From the NCBI GenBank assembly GCA_050246015.1, contig JBFWWU010000003.1, positions 230,142-294,141 on the forward strand: a DNA stretch of 64,000 nucleotides, read 5' to 3'. A program made the translations under genes and the position numbers. Every line of letters starts with the position of its first letter. The first letter of the stretch is position 1. Source of the stretch: JTS-AC122 sp050246015. GTDB lineage: Bacteria; Planctomycetota; Phycisphaerae; Phycisphaerales; UBA1924. Shown here one piece after another: positions 10,023-18,666 of this stretch. Under the pieces are notes generated by a model, which made no database searches, had not been told where the DNA came from, and was given only the letters and a program-made list of their open reading frames with translations.

Positions 10023-12053
10023 CTACTTCTTGGCCGCGGCGTCGAGCGCTGCGCCGGCCGGGGCGACTCGCAGATCGATCGCCGCGACGGCGTCGAGCGC
10101 AAACTGCCGGATCGCGTCGTCTTCGCCGCGACCGGCGCTGAACGCCAGCAGCGCGGCCCGCGCCGCGGGCTCGTCGAACCCGCCCAGCGCCTCCACCGCC
10201 GTCCACTTCGACGCGAGCGTCCGCCCGTGCTCCAGCACGTCCAGCCAGGCCTCCAGCGGCTGCCGCACCCGCGCCTTCATCAGCACCGTCAGGAACGGGT
10301 CCACGCTGATCGACGTGGGCTTGTGGTCCAGTTTGATCGTCGCCTCGGCCACGCGCGACTCGGTCTCCAGGTCCAGGAACTCCCACGCGGTCCCGCCGCC
10401 GGGCGCTTCGCCCATGTTGATATCCAGCGGCAGCGTGAACGCGAACGCCGGGTTCGCCGCGTCGATCTGCTGCGTCTGCTCAGCCACGACGCGCAGCGTC
10501 TTCTCGTCCGGGTTCCATTGATAGTCGAGCGAAACATTAGCAAACCCCGGGCGCTTGACCCACTGGTCGAAGAACCGCTCGAGGCTCTGCCCGCTGGCTT
10601 CCTCCAGCGCTCGCCGGAAGTCGTCGGTCTCGGCACACTGGAACTTGTGCCGGTCGATGTACAGCGCCACGCCCTTCCAGAACGTCTCATCCCCCAGCCG
10701 CATCCGCAGCATGTGGATCACGAACCCGCCCTTGTCGTACACCCAGTCGCGTCCGGCTCGGCTGAAGATCTCGTCCGGATCCCCGTACCGGTTGCTCACC
10801 ATCCCGGGGAACCGCGGGAACCACCGCCCGTCCCCGCCGGTCTCGCTGCGACGCTTGGCCAGCACCGCCTGCTGGTATGCATCCTGTCCCCCGATGTGCT
10901 CGGCCCAGAACGCTTCGCTGTAGTTCGCCCACCCCTCGCCCAGCCACGTGTGCTCCCAGGCCTTGTACGACACCAGGTCGCCCATCCACTGGTGGGCCAG
11001 TTCGTGCACGATGACCGATTCCAGGAACGACCCGCGGGCCGTCGCCGCGAACGGCGCGAACGTCGTCGCCGACGTGTTCTCCATCGCCCCGGCCGCGAAG
11101 TCACGCGCGATCGACTGCGCATACTTGTCCCAGGGGTACGGCTCGTCGAACAACTTCTCGCACAGCGCCACCATGTCGGGCGTGCGCTTGAAGGTGTCCC
11201 GGATGCGCTCCCCCGACCCGACCGGCCCGTACACCGGCATCCACAGCCCGGGCCGCGCCGTCTCCGGGCCCCCCACGTTCACCACGTCGAACTTGCCCAC
11301 GATCAGCGACACCAGGTAGTTCGTGTGCGGCTTGTCCTGCACCCAGTGCAGCCGCGACCGCCCATCCGGATACATCTTGATCGATTCCAGATGCCCGTTC
11401 GACAGCGCGTCGTACCCCTTCGGGATCGTCACCACGATCTCCGTCGTCAGTTTCTCGTTCGGAAAATCGTGGCACGGGAACCACAGGTGGTTCGACTCCG
11501 GCTGCCCCTGCGAGTGGAACATCGGATCCTCTTCCGGCGTCCGCGGGTTGTCCTTTGACCACGTGAACCCCGCCCCGCGCCCGCCCGCCTTCTCCGCGTG
11601 GTACGTCATCACCAGCGTCCCGGCCTGCCCCTTGGCCAGCGCCGAGGGGAACACAATCGCCAGTTTCTCCTTCTCCTTGTCATGCTCGAAGGTGGCCGCC
11701 ACCCCGTTGAACACAATCGACGCGAACGACAGCCCTGGCCCGGCGTCGAGCGTCACGCCGCCGCGCGGTGTTCCGATCGGCGCCAGCGTCAGCGTCGAGA
11801 TCGCGTCGAACTCCGGCTTGCTCATGTCCGGGATCGAGATCTCCAGTTTCATGTGCACGTAGTCAAAGAGCCGATCCGGCGGGTACACCAGGATGTCGCG
11901 CCCGCTCTGGGAATCGATCCGGGGATCATCAAACGGCTGCGCCGACGCCGGCCCCGCGCACGCCGCCAGGCACAGCGCCACGCTCCACCACCCGTTCCCG
12001 GTTCGAGCGCACCGCCGATCCCGGGCCCGCCGATCTTCGTGTTCCACTCGCAT
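10023..12053 (-). CDS. secreted M1-family aminopeptidase
   Basis: A second M1 zinc aminopeptidase, about 676 residues from ATG 12053 (GGAGAG ten bases upstream); an in-frame ATG at 12095 would give 690. With the longer numbering the motifs are GAMEN at 336-340, HELAH at 364-368 (His364, Glu365, His368) and Glu387 in WLGEGWANY. The N-terminal hydrophobic segment WWSVALCLAACAGPASA is a signal peptide, so the enzyme works outside the cytoplasm. It shares many segments with its neighbour, including FHSQGQPE/LHSQGQPE, HxWFPCxDFPNE, PYPWDKYAQSI and GDL, so the two are clearly paralogs. It lacks most of the helical-repeat tail of the neighbour. The natural substrate is unknown. Confidence 0.88.
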   Translation of the reverse strand: MRVEHEDRRARDRRCARTGNGWWSVALCLAACAGPASAQPFDDPRIDSQSGRDILVYPPDRLFDYVHMKLEISIPDMSKPEFDAISTLTLAPIGTPRGGVTLDAGPGLSFASIVFNGVAATFEHDKEKEKLAIVFPSALAKGQAGTLVMTYHAEKAGGRGAGFTWSKDNPRTPEEDPMFHSQGQPESNHLWFPCHDFPNEKLTTEIVVTIPKGYDALSNGHLESIKMYPDGRSRLHWVQDKPHTNYLVSLIVGKFDVVNVGGPETARPGLWMPVYGPVGSGERIRDTFKRTPDMVALCEKLFDEPYPWDKYAQSIARDFAAGAMENTSATTFAPFAATARGSFLESVIVHELAHQWMGDLVSYKAWEHTWLGEGWANYSEAFWAEHIGGQDAYQQAVLAKRRSETGGDGRWFPRFPGMVSNRYGDPDEIFSRAGRDWVYDKGGFVIHMLRMRLGDETFWKGVALYIDRHKFQCAETDDFRRALEEASGQSLERFFDQWVKRPGFANVSLDYQWNPDEKTLRVVAEQTQQIDAANPAFAFTLPLDINMGEAPGGGTAWEFLDLETESRVAEATIKLDHKPTSISVDPFLTVLMKARVRQPLEAWLDVLEHGRTLASKWTAVEALGGFDEPAARAALLAFSAGRGEDDAIRQFALDAVAAIDLRVAPAGAALDAAAKK

Positions 12054-12155
12054 GCGCCGCACTCTCCGGGTCGCCTTGGGCGCCGCGTTCCCCATCGCGG
12101 CCGCCGGTCATGCCCAGAGTGTACCGCGCGGAGTCTCCCGGGACGCACCGCGGCC

Positions 12156-12962
12156 TTACGGTTCAAACGTGAACGTGTACCGGGCCGTCGTCCGCACCGC
12201 CGGCGATAACCGCTCGTACGTCGCGTGCCCATCAACAAACAGCAGCGGGACGAAGTTCCGGTCGCCGTAGCCGTTCACGACCTGCAATCGCAGGTTCGAC
12301 GTGTTGGTGATGATCGCGCTGAACTCATCGGACACGACGACGAACCGGCTGGGGTCCACGCCTTCGCCGACGGCGAGCCGCCGCGTCCCTTCGGCGAACC
12401 GCGCCATGAACGTCCCGCTGATCGAGTTCCACCAATCCATGTTCGTGTGGTAACTGGTCCCGACGTCGTCGTACGCGCTGATCCCACTGGTGGCGCTGGG
12501 CCAGTTGCGCTGGTGCGTCGCCAGGTCGCCGGGGTCATGAAACATCGGCGCCTGCGCGGTCGCGCGCGCCGGGTACGACGCCGGCATCCGCGTCGGAAAT
12601 GGCGGGGCCGCGAAAAACTCGTCCGGTACGACATACGGATTCAGCGGGCGATCCGCCGCTTCCACGTCGAACACCCGGAACCCCCAGAAACCATTGTTGT
12701 TCTTCCCCCCGAACTGCCACGTGCACCACCCTTCCAGGCTCACGCCCAACTGCTGCGTCGAGCCGCGCGAGTATGTCAACACGATCGGGTAGTACCCCGC
12801 GTGGTCTTCCCGGTACGCCGCTATTCCCTGACCGATGGTCCGCAGGTTCGAGAACGTCAGCGGGCTCGGCCCGTTCGGCGTCGGCGCCATCGCGCTCAAC
12901 AGCGCCCCGCCGATCACCAGAAACACGGCGGCGGCCCCGACATCCTGCCTCGACACTTCCAT
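12156..12962 (-). CDS. pseudopilin-like protein with H-X9-DG-type C-terminus
   Basis: This 268-residue protein has one hydrophobic N-terminal segment (AAVFLVIGGALLSAM, residues ~9-25) and a large extracytoplasmic part. The ending VPLLFVDGHATYERL resembles the prepilin-type processing-associated H-X9-DG domain (DUF1559-like) that is very abundant in planctomycetes. The usual GFTLIE cleavage motif is missing, so it may be a non-processed relative. Start: ATG 12962 has GGGAGG five bases upstream; ATG 12974 just before it is in frame and would add four residues. It is divergent from ubiX and 60 bp upstream of the M1 gene reading the same way. Its function is unknown. Confidence 0.6.
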   Translation of the reverse strand: MEVSRQDVGAAAVFLVIGGALLSAMAPTPNGPSPLTFSNLRTIGQGIAAYREDHAGYYPIVLTYSRGSTQQLGVSLEGWCTWQFGGKNNNGFWGFRVFDVEAADRPLNPYVVPDEFFAAPPFPTRMPASYPARATAQAPMFHDPGDLATHQRNWPSATSGISAYDDVGTSYHTNMDWWNSISGTFMARFAEGTRRLAVGEGVDPSRFVVVSDEFSAIITNTSNLRLQVVNGYGDRNFVPLLFVDGHATYERLSPAVRTTARYTFTFEP

Positions 12963-13153
12963 GCTGCCTCCCATCACGCGCGTTGCCCGCCCTTTCCCGC
13001 CATAATACGAGTTCGCGCGTCTCCGCCTGCGCCTTCGCTCCGAAATCCACACAGCACCCGATCCGGAATGACCGCCATCCGGCCGCCGACAGCGCCCACC
13101 TACGCTTGCGTCGGAGATCCCGGCCCGTTCTACCCCTGCCGGCCTCTTCCAGA

Positions 13154-13813
13154 ATGTTGACCGCCGCCCTCCATCCCGAGCCTCCTCGACCTCGCCGAAT
13201 CGTTCTGGGCATTTCCGGTGCCTCGGGCGCGGCGTACGCGCTCCGCCTGCTCGAACAGCTCCTGCTCTCACACACCGAAGTGCACCTGGTCGTCACCGAC
13301 TACGGGCGGCGCCTGCTCTTCGACGAGGCCCGGGTCACCCACGTCGACTTCGCGTCGATGTGCCCCACCATCCCCGACGCCCGCGCCGCCGAGCGGCTTG
13401 TCATTCACCCCAACAAGGACGTCGGCGCGACGATCGCTTCCGGGTCCTTCCAGCACGACGGCATGGTCGTGCTCCCGTGCTCCTCGGCGTCCCTGGGCGC
13501 GATCGCCACCGGCTCGGGCTCCAACTTGCTCACGCGCGCCGCGATGGTCTCGCTCAAGGAACGCCGACCGCTCCTCCTCTGTCATCGTGAGACTCCCCTG
13601 AGCCTGATCGACATCGAGAACATGCGCACGCTCACGCTCGCCGGCGGTATCGTCTGCCCCACGAATCCCGGGTTCTATCTCCACCCAGAGAGCGTGCAGC
13701 ACATTGTGGATTTCATGGTCGCCAAGGTCCTGGATCTGTTGAAGATCCCGCACGCGCTGCTGCCGCGCTGGGGATCCCACGAGGCGCCGGCCGCGCGTCA
13801 TCAGGCGTCATGA
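13154..13813 (+). CDS. ubiX: flavin prenyltransferase UbiX
   Basis: The 219-residue product matches the UbiX/Pad1 flavoprotein family. These enzymes attach a dimethylallyl group to reduced FMN to make the prenyl-FMN cofactor of UbiD-type decarboxylases. Seen in the sequence: the N-terminal FMN phosphate loop GISGASGAAYALRL, VTDYGRRLL, the central VVLPCSSASLGAIATGSGSN, and RPLLLCHRETPLSLI followed by NMRTLTLAGG, all family hallmarks. The start at ATG 13154 gives a normal family length; the frame is open far upstream but that extension is not conserved in character. No ubiD lies in the window, so whether the cofactor serves quinone synthesis or another decarboxylase cannot be said. Confidence 0.93.
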   Translation: MLTAALHPEPPRPRRIVLGISGASGAAYALRLLEQLLLSHTEVHLVVTDYGRRLLFDEARVTHVDFASMCPTIPDARAAERLVIHPNKDVGATIASGSFQHDGMVVLPCSSASLGAIATGSGSNLLTRAAMVSLKERRPLLLCHRETPLSLIDIENMRTLTLAGGIVCPTNPGFYLHPESVQHIVDFMVAKVLDLLKIPHALLPRWGSHEAPAARHQAS

Positions 13814-13888
13814 TCGCGTCGAGCGTCACACCGCTTGCGCCCAGCGCCCAGCGCCGATATCCCATACGGCGCGAAGCGAGCTGGTCCG

Positions 13889-16843
13889 CTAGTTCCCCGA
13901 TCGGAGCCGTTTGAGCGCTTCCAGCCGCTGCTTGTGCAACTCCACGCTGGGCTCCAGCATCGCGACGGCACTGAGGTGCCGTTCCGCCGCGTCGTAGTCT
14001 TTCCGTCGGATCGCGACCGTCGCCGCCAGCTCGCGGTTGCCGGCGTCGTACGGAGCGACCTGCGTGGCGCGCTCGGCCTTGGCGCGGGCCTTGTCCCAAT
14101 CGCCCGCGGCGGCGTAGCGCTTGGCCAGTTCCGCCGCATACGCGGACGTCTTCTGCTCGCGCGCATCAAGCCATTCCAGGTGTTCGATCGCCCGCGGCGC
14201 GGTCGCCGGATCCGACAGGTACAGTTTCGCCAGTTGCTGGTGCGGCAAGGGATCCACCGGGCGCGCCTGCGCGTACCGCTCGAGCAGCGGCGCCATCCCC
14301 GGCGTCGCCGACTGGTTCGGCGCGTCCGCCAGTTCTATCCGCACCGCGAGTTCCAGCACGTCGGGGTGCGCCGGATGCGCCTCCAGCCATCGCGACACCA
14401 TCTGCTTGTCGGGCTCGGGGAGTTCTCGATCATGCTCCTGCGCGGCGTCTTGCAGCGCGCCGGCGAGATCCCGGATCACCTCGGCCACGCGGTCGGCCGC
14501 GCGCGGCGCGCCTTCATGGCCGTCCGCTTCGTTCACGCGGGCCGCGTCCTTGCTCGGCGAGAGTTCCGCCAGCCGCTTCCGCGCCTGCGCCTCCGCGGCG
14601 GCCGCTTCCTGCCGCGCGGCTTCTTCGACCAGCAGGTCCTTGACGCTCGGCACGCCCGCCGGCAGCGCCAGACCCCACTCAATCACCTGCCCCTGCGCCC
14701 ACGCCTTGAACCGCGAGAGGAACTCGTCGCGCGAGATCCCTAGCACCGACTGGTACGCCGCCTCTTCTCGCTGCCCCTGCGCGTACAGGTCCATCAGGTC
14801 CAGCGGGGCCTTCTTTCCCCAGGTCCGGATGATGTACTCGTACATCCAGTGCCCCTGCGCGTACGCCTGAGCCCGGTCCGTTGCCCGCTTGGGCCTCACG
14901 AACGCCGAGTTGATCTCGGAAAAATCGAACAGCGTTTCAGTCTTCAGCGCTCGCGCCAGCAACTGGCACGTCGAGTAATCCCTCGGCGACAACTCCAGGT
15001 ACACCGCCTGGGCTTCCGTGAACCAGTGCGGGATGCGGTTGTTCGTCCGGTCAAGCCCCACCGTGTGCGTGAACTCGTGGCGCAGGACCCGGATCCAGTC
15101 GTACGGGCCCAGGTGCCCCTTGCCCTCCCGCGGCGCTTCCATCGCGATGCACGACCCCGTCGACGCCGCGATCGTGTGGATCGCGGGCATCCCCGCGATG
15201 CGCACCCCGAACCAGCGATGATCGGGCATCAGGTCGATGTACGTGATCTGCCGCGGCTCGTGGTCCATCCCCCCGGGCTCATCGCCGGTCACCACCCGGT
15301 ACATCTCCTCCAGCGGGCCCGGCATGTCCCTGGCCAGCACCTCGTCGTCACCCGGCTTGTAGCGCACCACGAAGTGCTCGCTCCGGATCGTCGCGTACGT
15401 CAGCAGTTCGCGCACCAGTTTCAGCGTGTTGTCCGCTCGAAGATTGAACGGGTCCAGCGCCACCGCCTCTTCCAGCGCCGGCAGCGCCTTCTCGATCCGC
15501 CCCCACTGCACCTCCATCAGCCCAAGATCAATCAGCGGCTCGGCCCACCGGGGCTCCCGCGCGTGCGCCTTCTCGAAGTACGGCGCCGCCATCGCGTACT
15601 GCCGCGCCTCGCTCAGCGCCCGCGCCACCGCCAGCATCGCCAGCCCCGAGCCCGGCGACAACTCGTCAAACCCCGCCAGCATCCGGTCCGTCGCCCCTTG
15701 GTCGTAGCGGATCGCCTCCACCGCGCAGCGCGCCGCCAGCCCATCGCGGCACCGCGGGTAGCGGTCCAGCAGCGGCCTAAGCGCCGCTTCCCCCGCGTCG
15801 GGCTCACCCTGGCGCACCGCCGCCCTGGCCCGCACGATGCCGGCGTAGATCGACACGCCCCCGTTGCCGCTCCCCTCTTCACCCTCCGCCTCGTCGTGAT
15901 CGCCCCCTCTTCCCGATCCCAGCAGATCCAGCCGGCCCGCGATCCCCTCCATCTGCTCGAAGTTGTACGCATCGACGGACATCTGCCCCAGCAGTGCCCA
16001 CGCCGCGGCGCACGACGGGTTCAGCGATAGCACCTCCTGCAGCGCCTTGCCCGCTTCGCCGGGATTGTCCTTGGCGTACAGCAGTTCCGCCTGTGCCAGC
16101 CGCGCGGGCCAGTACAGCCGGTTTAGTTGGTTGATCACCCGGTCCAGCGTCTGCATCAGCGCCTGGTAGTCGGCCCCGGATCCCGGCGCCGCGGGCCCCT
16201 TGATCCGCGCCGCGATGCCCAGCGCTCTCACCGCCTCCACAATCTCGTCGGGCTCGGTGCTCCTGGCCTCCGTCACCGCCCGGCTGGTCTGCTCCGCGAT
16301 CCGCACCGCCTCATCAAACTCGCCGAGCAGATCGTGCGCCTGCGCCGCGATCCGCCCGGCCCTCGCCGTGGGTCGCTTCCCATCCGCCTCGACCTGCCGC
16401 CGGGAAATCTCGAGCATCGAGATCGCGTCGCGCACCTCGCCGCGGAGCATCGCCGCTTCGGCCCGGTCCACCAGGCTGACCTCCGGGAGTTGCAGCGCCG
16501 GCTCGTCCAGCGCGCCGCACATGAGCGCGGCCGCCGCGATCCGCTGCGGCGTGTTCAAATCCGATGCCTTCCACAGCCCGTGAAACAGTCGCGCCTCGCG
16601 GGCCGACTCCTCCGTCTGGTAGTCCGCTTCGAGCACCCGCTTCACCGCCCCCGACAGCCGCGGCGCCCGCATCGCCGTCGGCTGCGGACGATCCTCGACA
16701 ATCGGAACCGACACCTGCCCCCATGCGCCGCCGGTTCCCCACCCAAGCGAACAGGCAATCAGCAGACCCGCCACGCCCCGGCGACACCCGGCCCGGACCC
16801 GCCTGGCTCCCTTGCGATTCGCTCGGTCCTTCCGGTCTTTCAT
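13889..16843 (-). CDS. exported TPR-rich protein with peptidase MA-like metalloprotease motif
   Basis: This large product (984 residues from ATG 16843) starts with a signal peptide (GVAGLLIACSLGWGTGGAWG). Most of it is tetratricopeptide-type helical repeats, for example AEPLIDLGLMEVQWGRIEKA and the C-terminal units around AELAKRYAAAGDWDKARAKA. In the middle it has a gluzincin-type zinc site, HEFTH (His589, Glu590, His593) with a second Glu610 in HWFTEAQAVY, as in the peptidase MA-like family. A proteolytic role is therefore possible, with the repeats binding substrates or partners. ATG 16858 upstream is an alternative; 16843 is preferred because GAGGGA lies ~10 bases before it. It begins just after the stop (16887) of the LolA-like gene, so the two are probably co-transcribed. 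It converges with ubiX. Confidence 0.72.
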   Translation of the reverse strand: MKDRKDRANRKGARRVRAGCRRGVAGLLIACSLGWGTGGAWGQVSVPIVEDRPQPTAMRAPRLSGAVKRVLEADYQTEESAREARLFHGLWKASDLNTPQRIAAAALMCGALDEPALQLPEVSLVDRAEAAMLRGEVRDAISMLEISRRQVEADGKRPTARAGRIAAQAHDLLGEFDEAVRIAEQTSRAVTEARSTEPDEIVEAVRALGIAARIKGPAAPGSGADYQALMQTLDRVINQLNRLYWPARLAQAELLYAKDNPGEAGKALQEVLSLNPSCAAAWALLGQMSVDAYNFEQMEGIAGRLDLLGSGRGGDHDEAEGEEGSGNGGVSIYAGIVRARAAVRQGEPDAGEAALRPLLDRYPRCRDGLAARCAVEAIRYDQGATDRMLAGFDELSPGSGLAMLAVARALSEARQYAMAAPYFEKAHAREPRWAEPLIDLGLMEVQWGRIEKALPALEEAVALDPFNLRADNTLKLVRELLTYATIRSEHFVVRYKPGDDEVLARDMPGPLEEMYRVVTGDEPGGMDHEPRQITYIDLMPDHRWFGVRIAGMPAIHTIAASTGSCIAMEAPREGKGHLGPYDWIRVLRHEFTHTVGLDRTNNRIPHWFTEAQAVYLELSPRDYSTCQLLARALKTETLFDFSEINSAFVRPKRATDRAQAYAQGHWMYEYIIRTWGKKAPLDLMDLYAQGQREEAAYQSVLGISRDEFLSRFKAWAQGQVIEWGLALPAGVPSVKDLLVEEAARQEAAAAEAQARKRLAELSPSKDAARVNEADGHEGAPRAADRVAEVIRDLAGALQDAAQEHDRELPEPDKQMVSRWLEAHPAHPDVLELAVRIELADAPNQSATPGMAPLLERYAQARPVDPLPHQQLAKLYLSDPATAPRAIEHLEWLDAREQKTSAYAAELAKRYAAAGDWDKARAKAERATQVAPYDAGNRELAATVAIRRKDYDAAERHLSAVAMLEPSVELHKQRLEALKRLRSGN

Positions 16844-16886
16844 CGCCAGTTCCCTCATCTGCCAGCCAAACGTCGTTATCGGCAGT

Positions 16887-17762
16887 TTATTCGAGCTCCT
16901 TTTCTTCCTCCTGCCACCCCGCCGGCGTCTCGGTGTTGAATAACGACTCGTCAACCGGCTCGTTCCGCCGGATATTCCACAGGAAGAACTCCTCACTCCC
17001 CGAGTTATTCGGCTTGATCGTCCGGGCCTGCACCGGCAGCAGCCCGTCCTTCTGAAACCAGATCCGCGCTTCCGCGAAATCCCCGGCGGCCTTCGTCCCA
17101 GGCCTCGGGATCAGTTTCAACTGATACGTCTTTTCAAAGTACCCCTTCAGCCCGGCGTCCGGGCTCTTGAACGTCATTCCGTCCGTCCCCGCCAGCAACT
17201 CTACAACAAACCGCTCCTTGATGTCCGCCGGCTTCTGCCCGAACGGCAACGGGAACGGCCCCTCCCCGATCTTCAGCGGATCGATCGTCTTCCCCTTCGG
17301 GCCCAGCCGGTATCGATTGATCTGCTTGTCCTGGCTCGCCTTCTCGACGAACACACCCCGGTTCAAAATGAAACTCCGATTCTCCTGCGTCAGCGTGCTC
17401 CCGCGCTTGAGCGTGTCGAACGTCACGTTGATCGAGCGGGACTTCGCCTCCGCCCCTTCCTCCCGCGTCACGAAATACACGTGACCCATTCGCACCTGCT
17501 CGTCACCGTCCAGTTCGCTCACGGTCTGATACCGCAGGTCCGCCTTCAGAGACTTCAGATCCTTGTCGGCGGTCTCCAGCAGCGCCAGCAGTTCATCTGC
17601 CGTCGCGGCTTCTTTTCCCGCGACGGCCTTCGCACCCGCCGGTTCCGCCGGCTGCACCACCGCCGCCTCCTGCCGAAGCGCCGGCCTGGGCCACACAAAC
17701 GGCGGCCAACCCGCCCCACCCGCCCCGATCGCCCCCATCACCATGACTATCACGCTGTTCAT
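16887..17762 (-). CDS. LolA-fold (outer membrane lipoprotein-sorting-like) exported protein
   Basis: This 291-residue protein has a hydrophobic N-terminus (residues 2-17). After a Pro/Ala-rich linker it has a domain resembling the LolA/COG2834 periplasmic lipoprotein-carrier fold: successive strands ADLRYQTVSELDGDEQ, HVYFVTREEG, SINVTFDTL and RSFILNRGVFVE, then a helix-strand pattern. Proteins of this fold bind acyl chains in a half-barrel; a true LolA role in lipoprotein transport is not shown. It is immediately upstream of the TPR/peptidase-MA-like gene on the same strand. It is divergent from gmk, with about 170 bp between starts. The ATG at 17762 was chosen because further upstream the frame overlaps the gmk coding region. 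Confidence 0.7.
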   Translation of the reverse strand: MNSVIVMVMGAIGAGGAGWPPFVWPRPALRQEAAVVQPAEPAGAKAVAGKEAATADELLALLETADKDLKSLKADLRYQTVSELDGDEQVRMGHVYFVTREEGAEAKSRSINVTFDTLKRGSTLTQENRSFILNRGVFVEKASQDKQINRYRLGPKGKTIDPLKIGEGPFPLPFGQKPADIKERFVVELLAGTDGMTFKSPDAGLKGYFEKTYQLKLIPRPGTKAAGDFAEARIWFQKDGLLPVQARTIKPNNSGSEEFFLWNIRRNEPVDESLFNTETPAGWQEEEKELE

Positions 17763-17931
17763 CGTTCGGTCACCGTTTCTACGATCGCAACACGTCGCCT
17801 GTTCAGGGTACACTCGCGCTCCCCGCCGGTTGCATGCGCTCACTCTACTCCGCCCGATCTGGCGCGCGACTGACAGCCTCGCCTGCCCCTTTGCCCGCCC
17901 CCCCATTTCCGCCTCGGCTACTCTCCCCGCG

Positions 17932-18579
17932 ATGTCCTCCCCGGATTCCGCCCCGCGCCACCGACTCGCCACCGACTCCGACGACGGCTTGCTGCTCATC
18001 ATCAGCGGGCCCTCCGGCGTCGGAAAAACCACCATCACCCGCGCCGTCGAACGCACCATCCCCGGATCCGTCTTCAGCGTCTCCGCCACCACGCGCCCCA
18101 AGACCCCCGCCGACGTCGAGGGCGTCGACTACCACTTCGTCACCGACGCCGAGTTTGATCGGCTCATCACCGACCACGCCTTCCTCGAATGGGCCGGCGT
18201 CTTCGGCAAACGCTACGGCACCATGCGCGCCTGGGTCTTCGAGCAACTCGCGCGCGGGCGCCTGGTCATCCTCGAGATCGACGTGCAGGGCGCCGCCAAG
18301 GTGAAGCAACAGGTTCCCGACGCCTTCGGCATCTTCATCGAGCCCCCCAGCGAAGCGGCGCTCCTGGAACGTCTCCGCGCCCGCAAGCGCGAGAATGAAG
18401 ACGTGATCCAACGCCGCTTCGCCGAGGCACGCCGCGAGATTGCCCAGGCGCGCGCCAGCAACGTTTACAACGCCTTCATCGTCAACCGGGTGCTCGACGA
18501 GTCCATCGCTCAAGCGATCTCGTGCGTGCAGGCCGAACTCGACCGCCGACGCGGCGCCAGCCGCCCCGACCGCAACTAA
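17932..18579 (+). CDS. gmk: guanylate kinase
   Basis: The 215-residue enzyme phosphorylates GMP (and dGMP) to GDP with ATP, an essential step of nucleotide metabolism in the cytoplasm. The P-loop GPSGVGKT is at residues 26-33. It is followed by the GMP-binding segment SVSATTRPKTPADVEGVDYHFV, present in two parts around residues 50-70, and VILEIDVQGAAKVK. ATG 17932 gives the usual length; the frame stays open upstream but that part runs over the divergent LolA-like gene. There is no obvious ribosome site. Downstream, 87 bp separate it from the S41 peptidase gene. Confidence 0.95.
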   Translation: MSSPDSAPRHRLATDSDDGLLLIISGPSGVGKTTITRAVERTIPGSVFSVSATTRPKTPADVEGVDYHFVTDAEFDRLITDHAFLEWAGVFGKRYGTMRAWVFEQLARGRLVILEIDVQGAAKVKQQVPDAFGIFIEPPSEAALLERLRARKRENEDVIQRRFAEARREIAQARASNVYNAFIVNRVLDESIAQAISCVQAELDRRRGASRPDRN

Positions 18580-18666
18580 AACACTTCCCGGGCGACGGCG
18601 GCGTCCGCAACCGCGCGCGCCCCACCCGGTTGGCGCTGCTGGATATTCGCTTGAGGAGAACCTGCC

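Noticed and set aside
7161..11558. A 4.4-kb open frame on the plus strand opposite the two M1 aminopeptidase genes
   Set aside because: It is the antisense shadow of two clearly coding genes in high-GC DNA; the putative product is Arg/His/Pro/Val rich, with no domain and no ribosome site.
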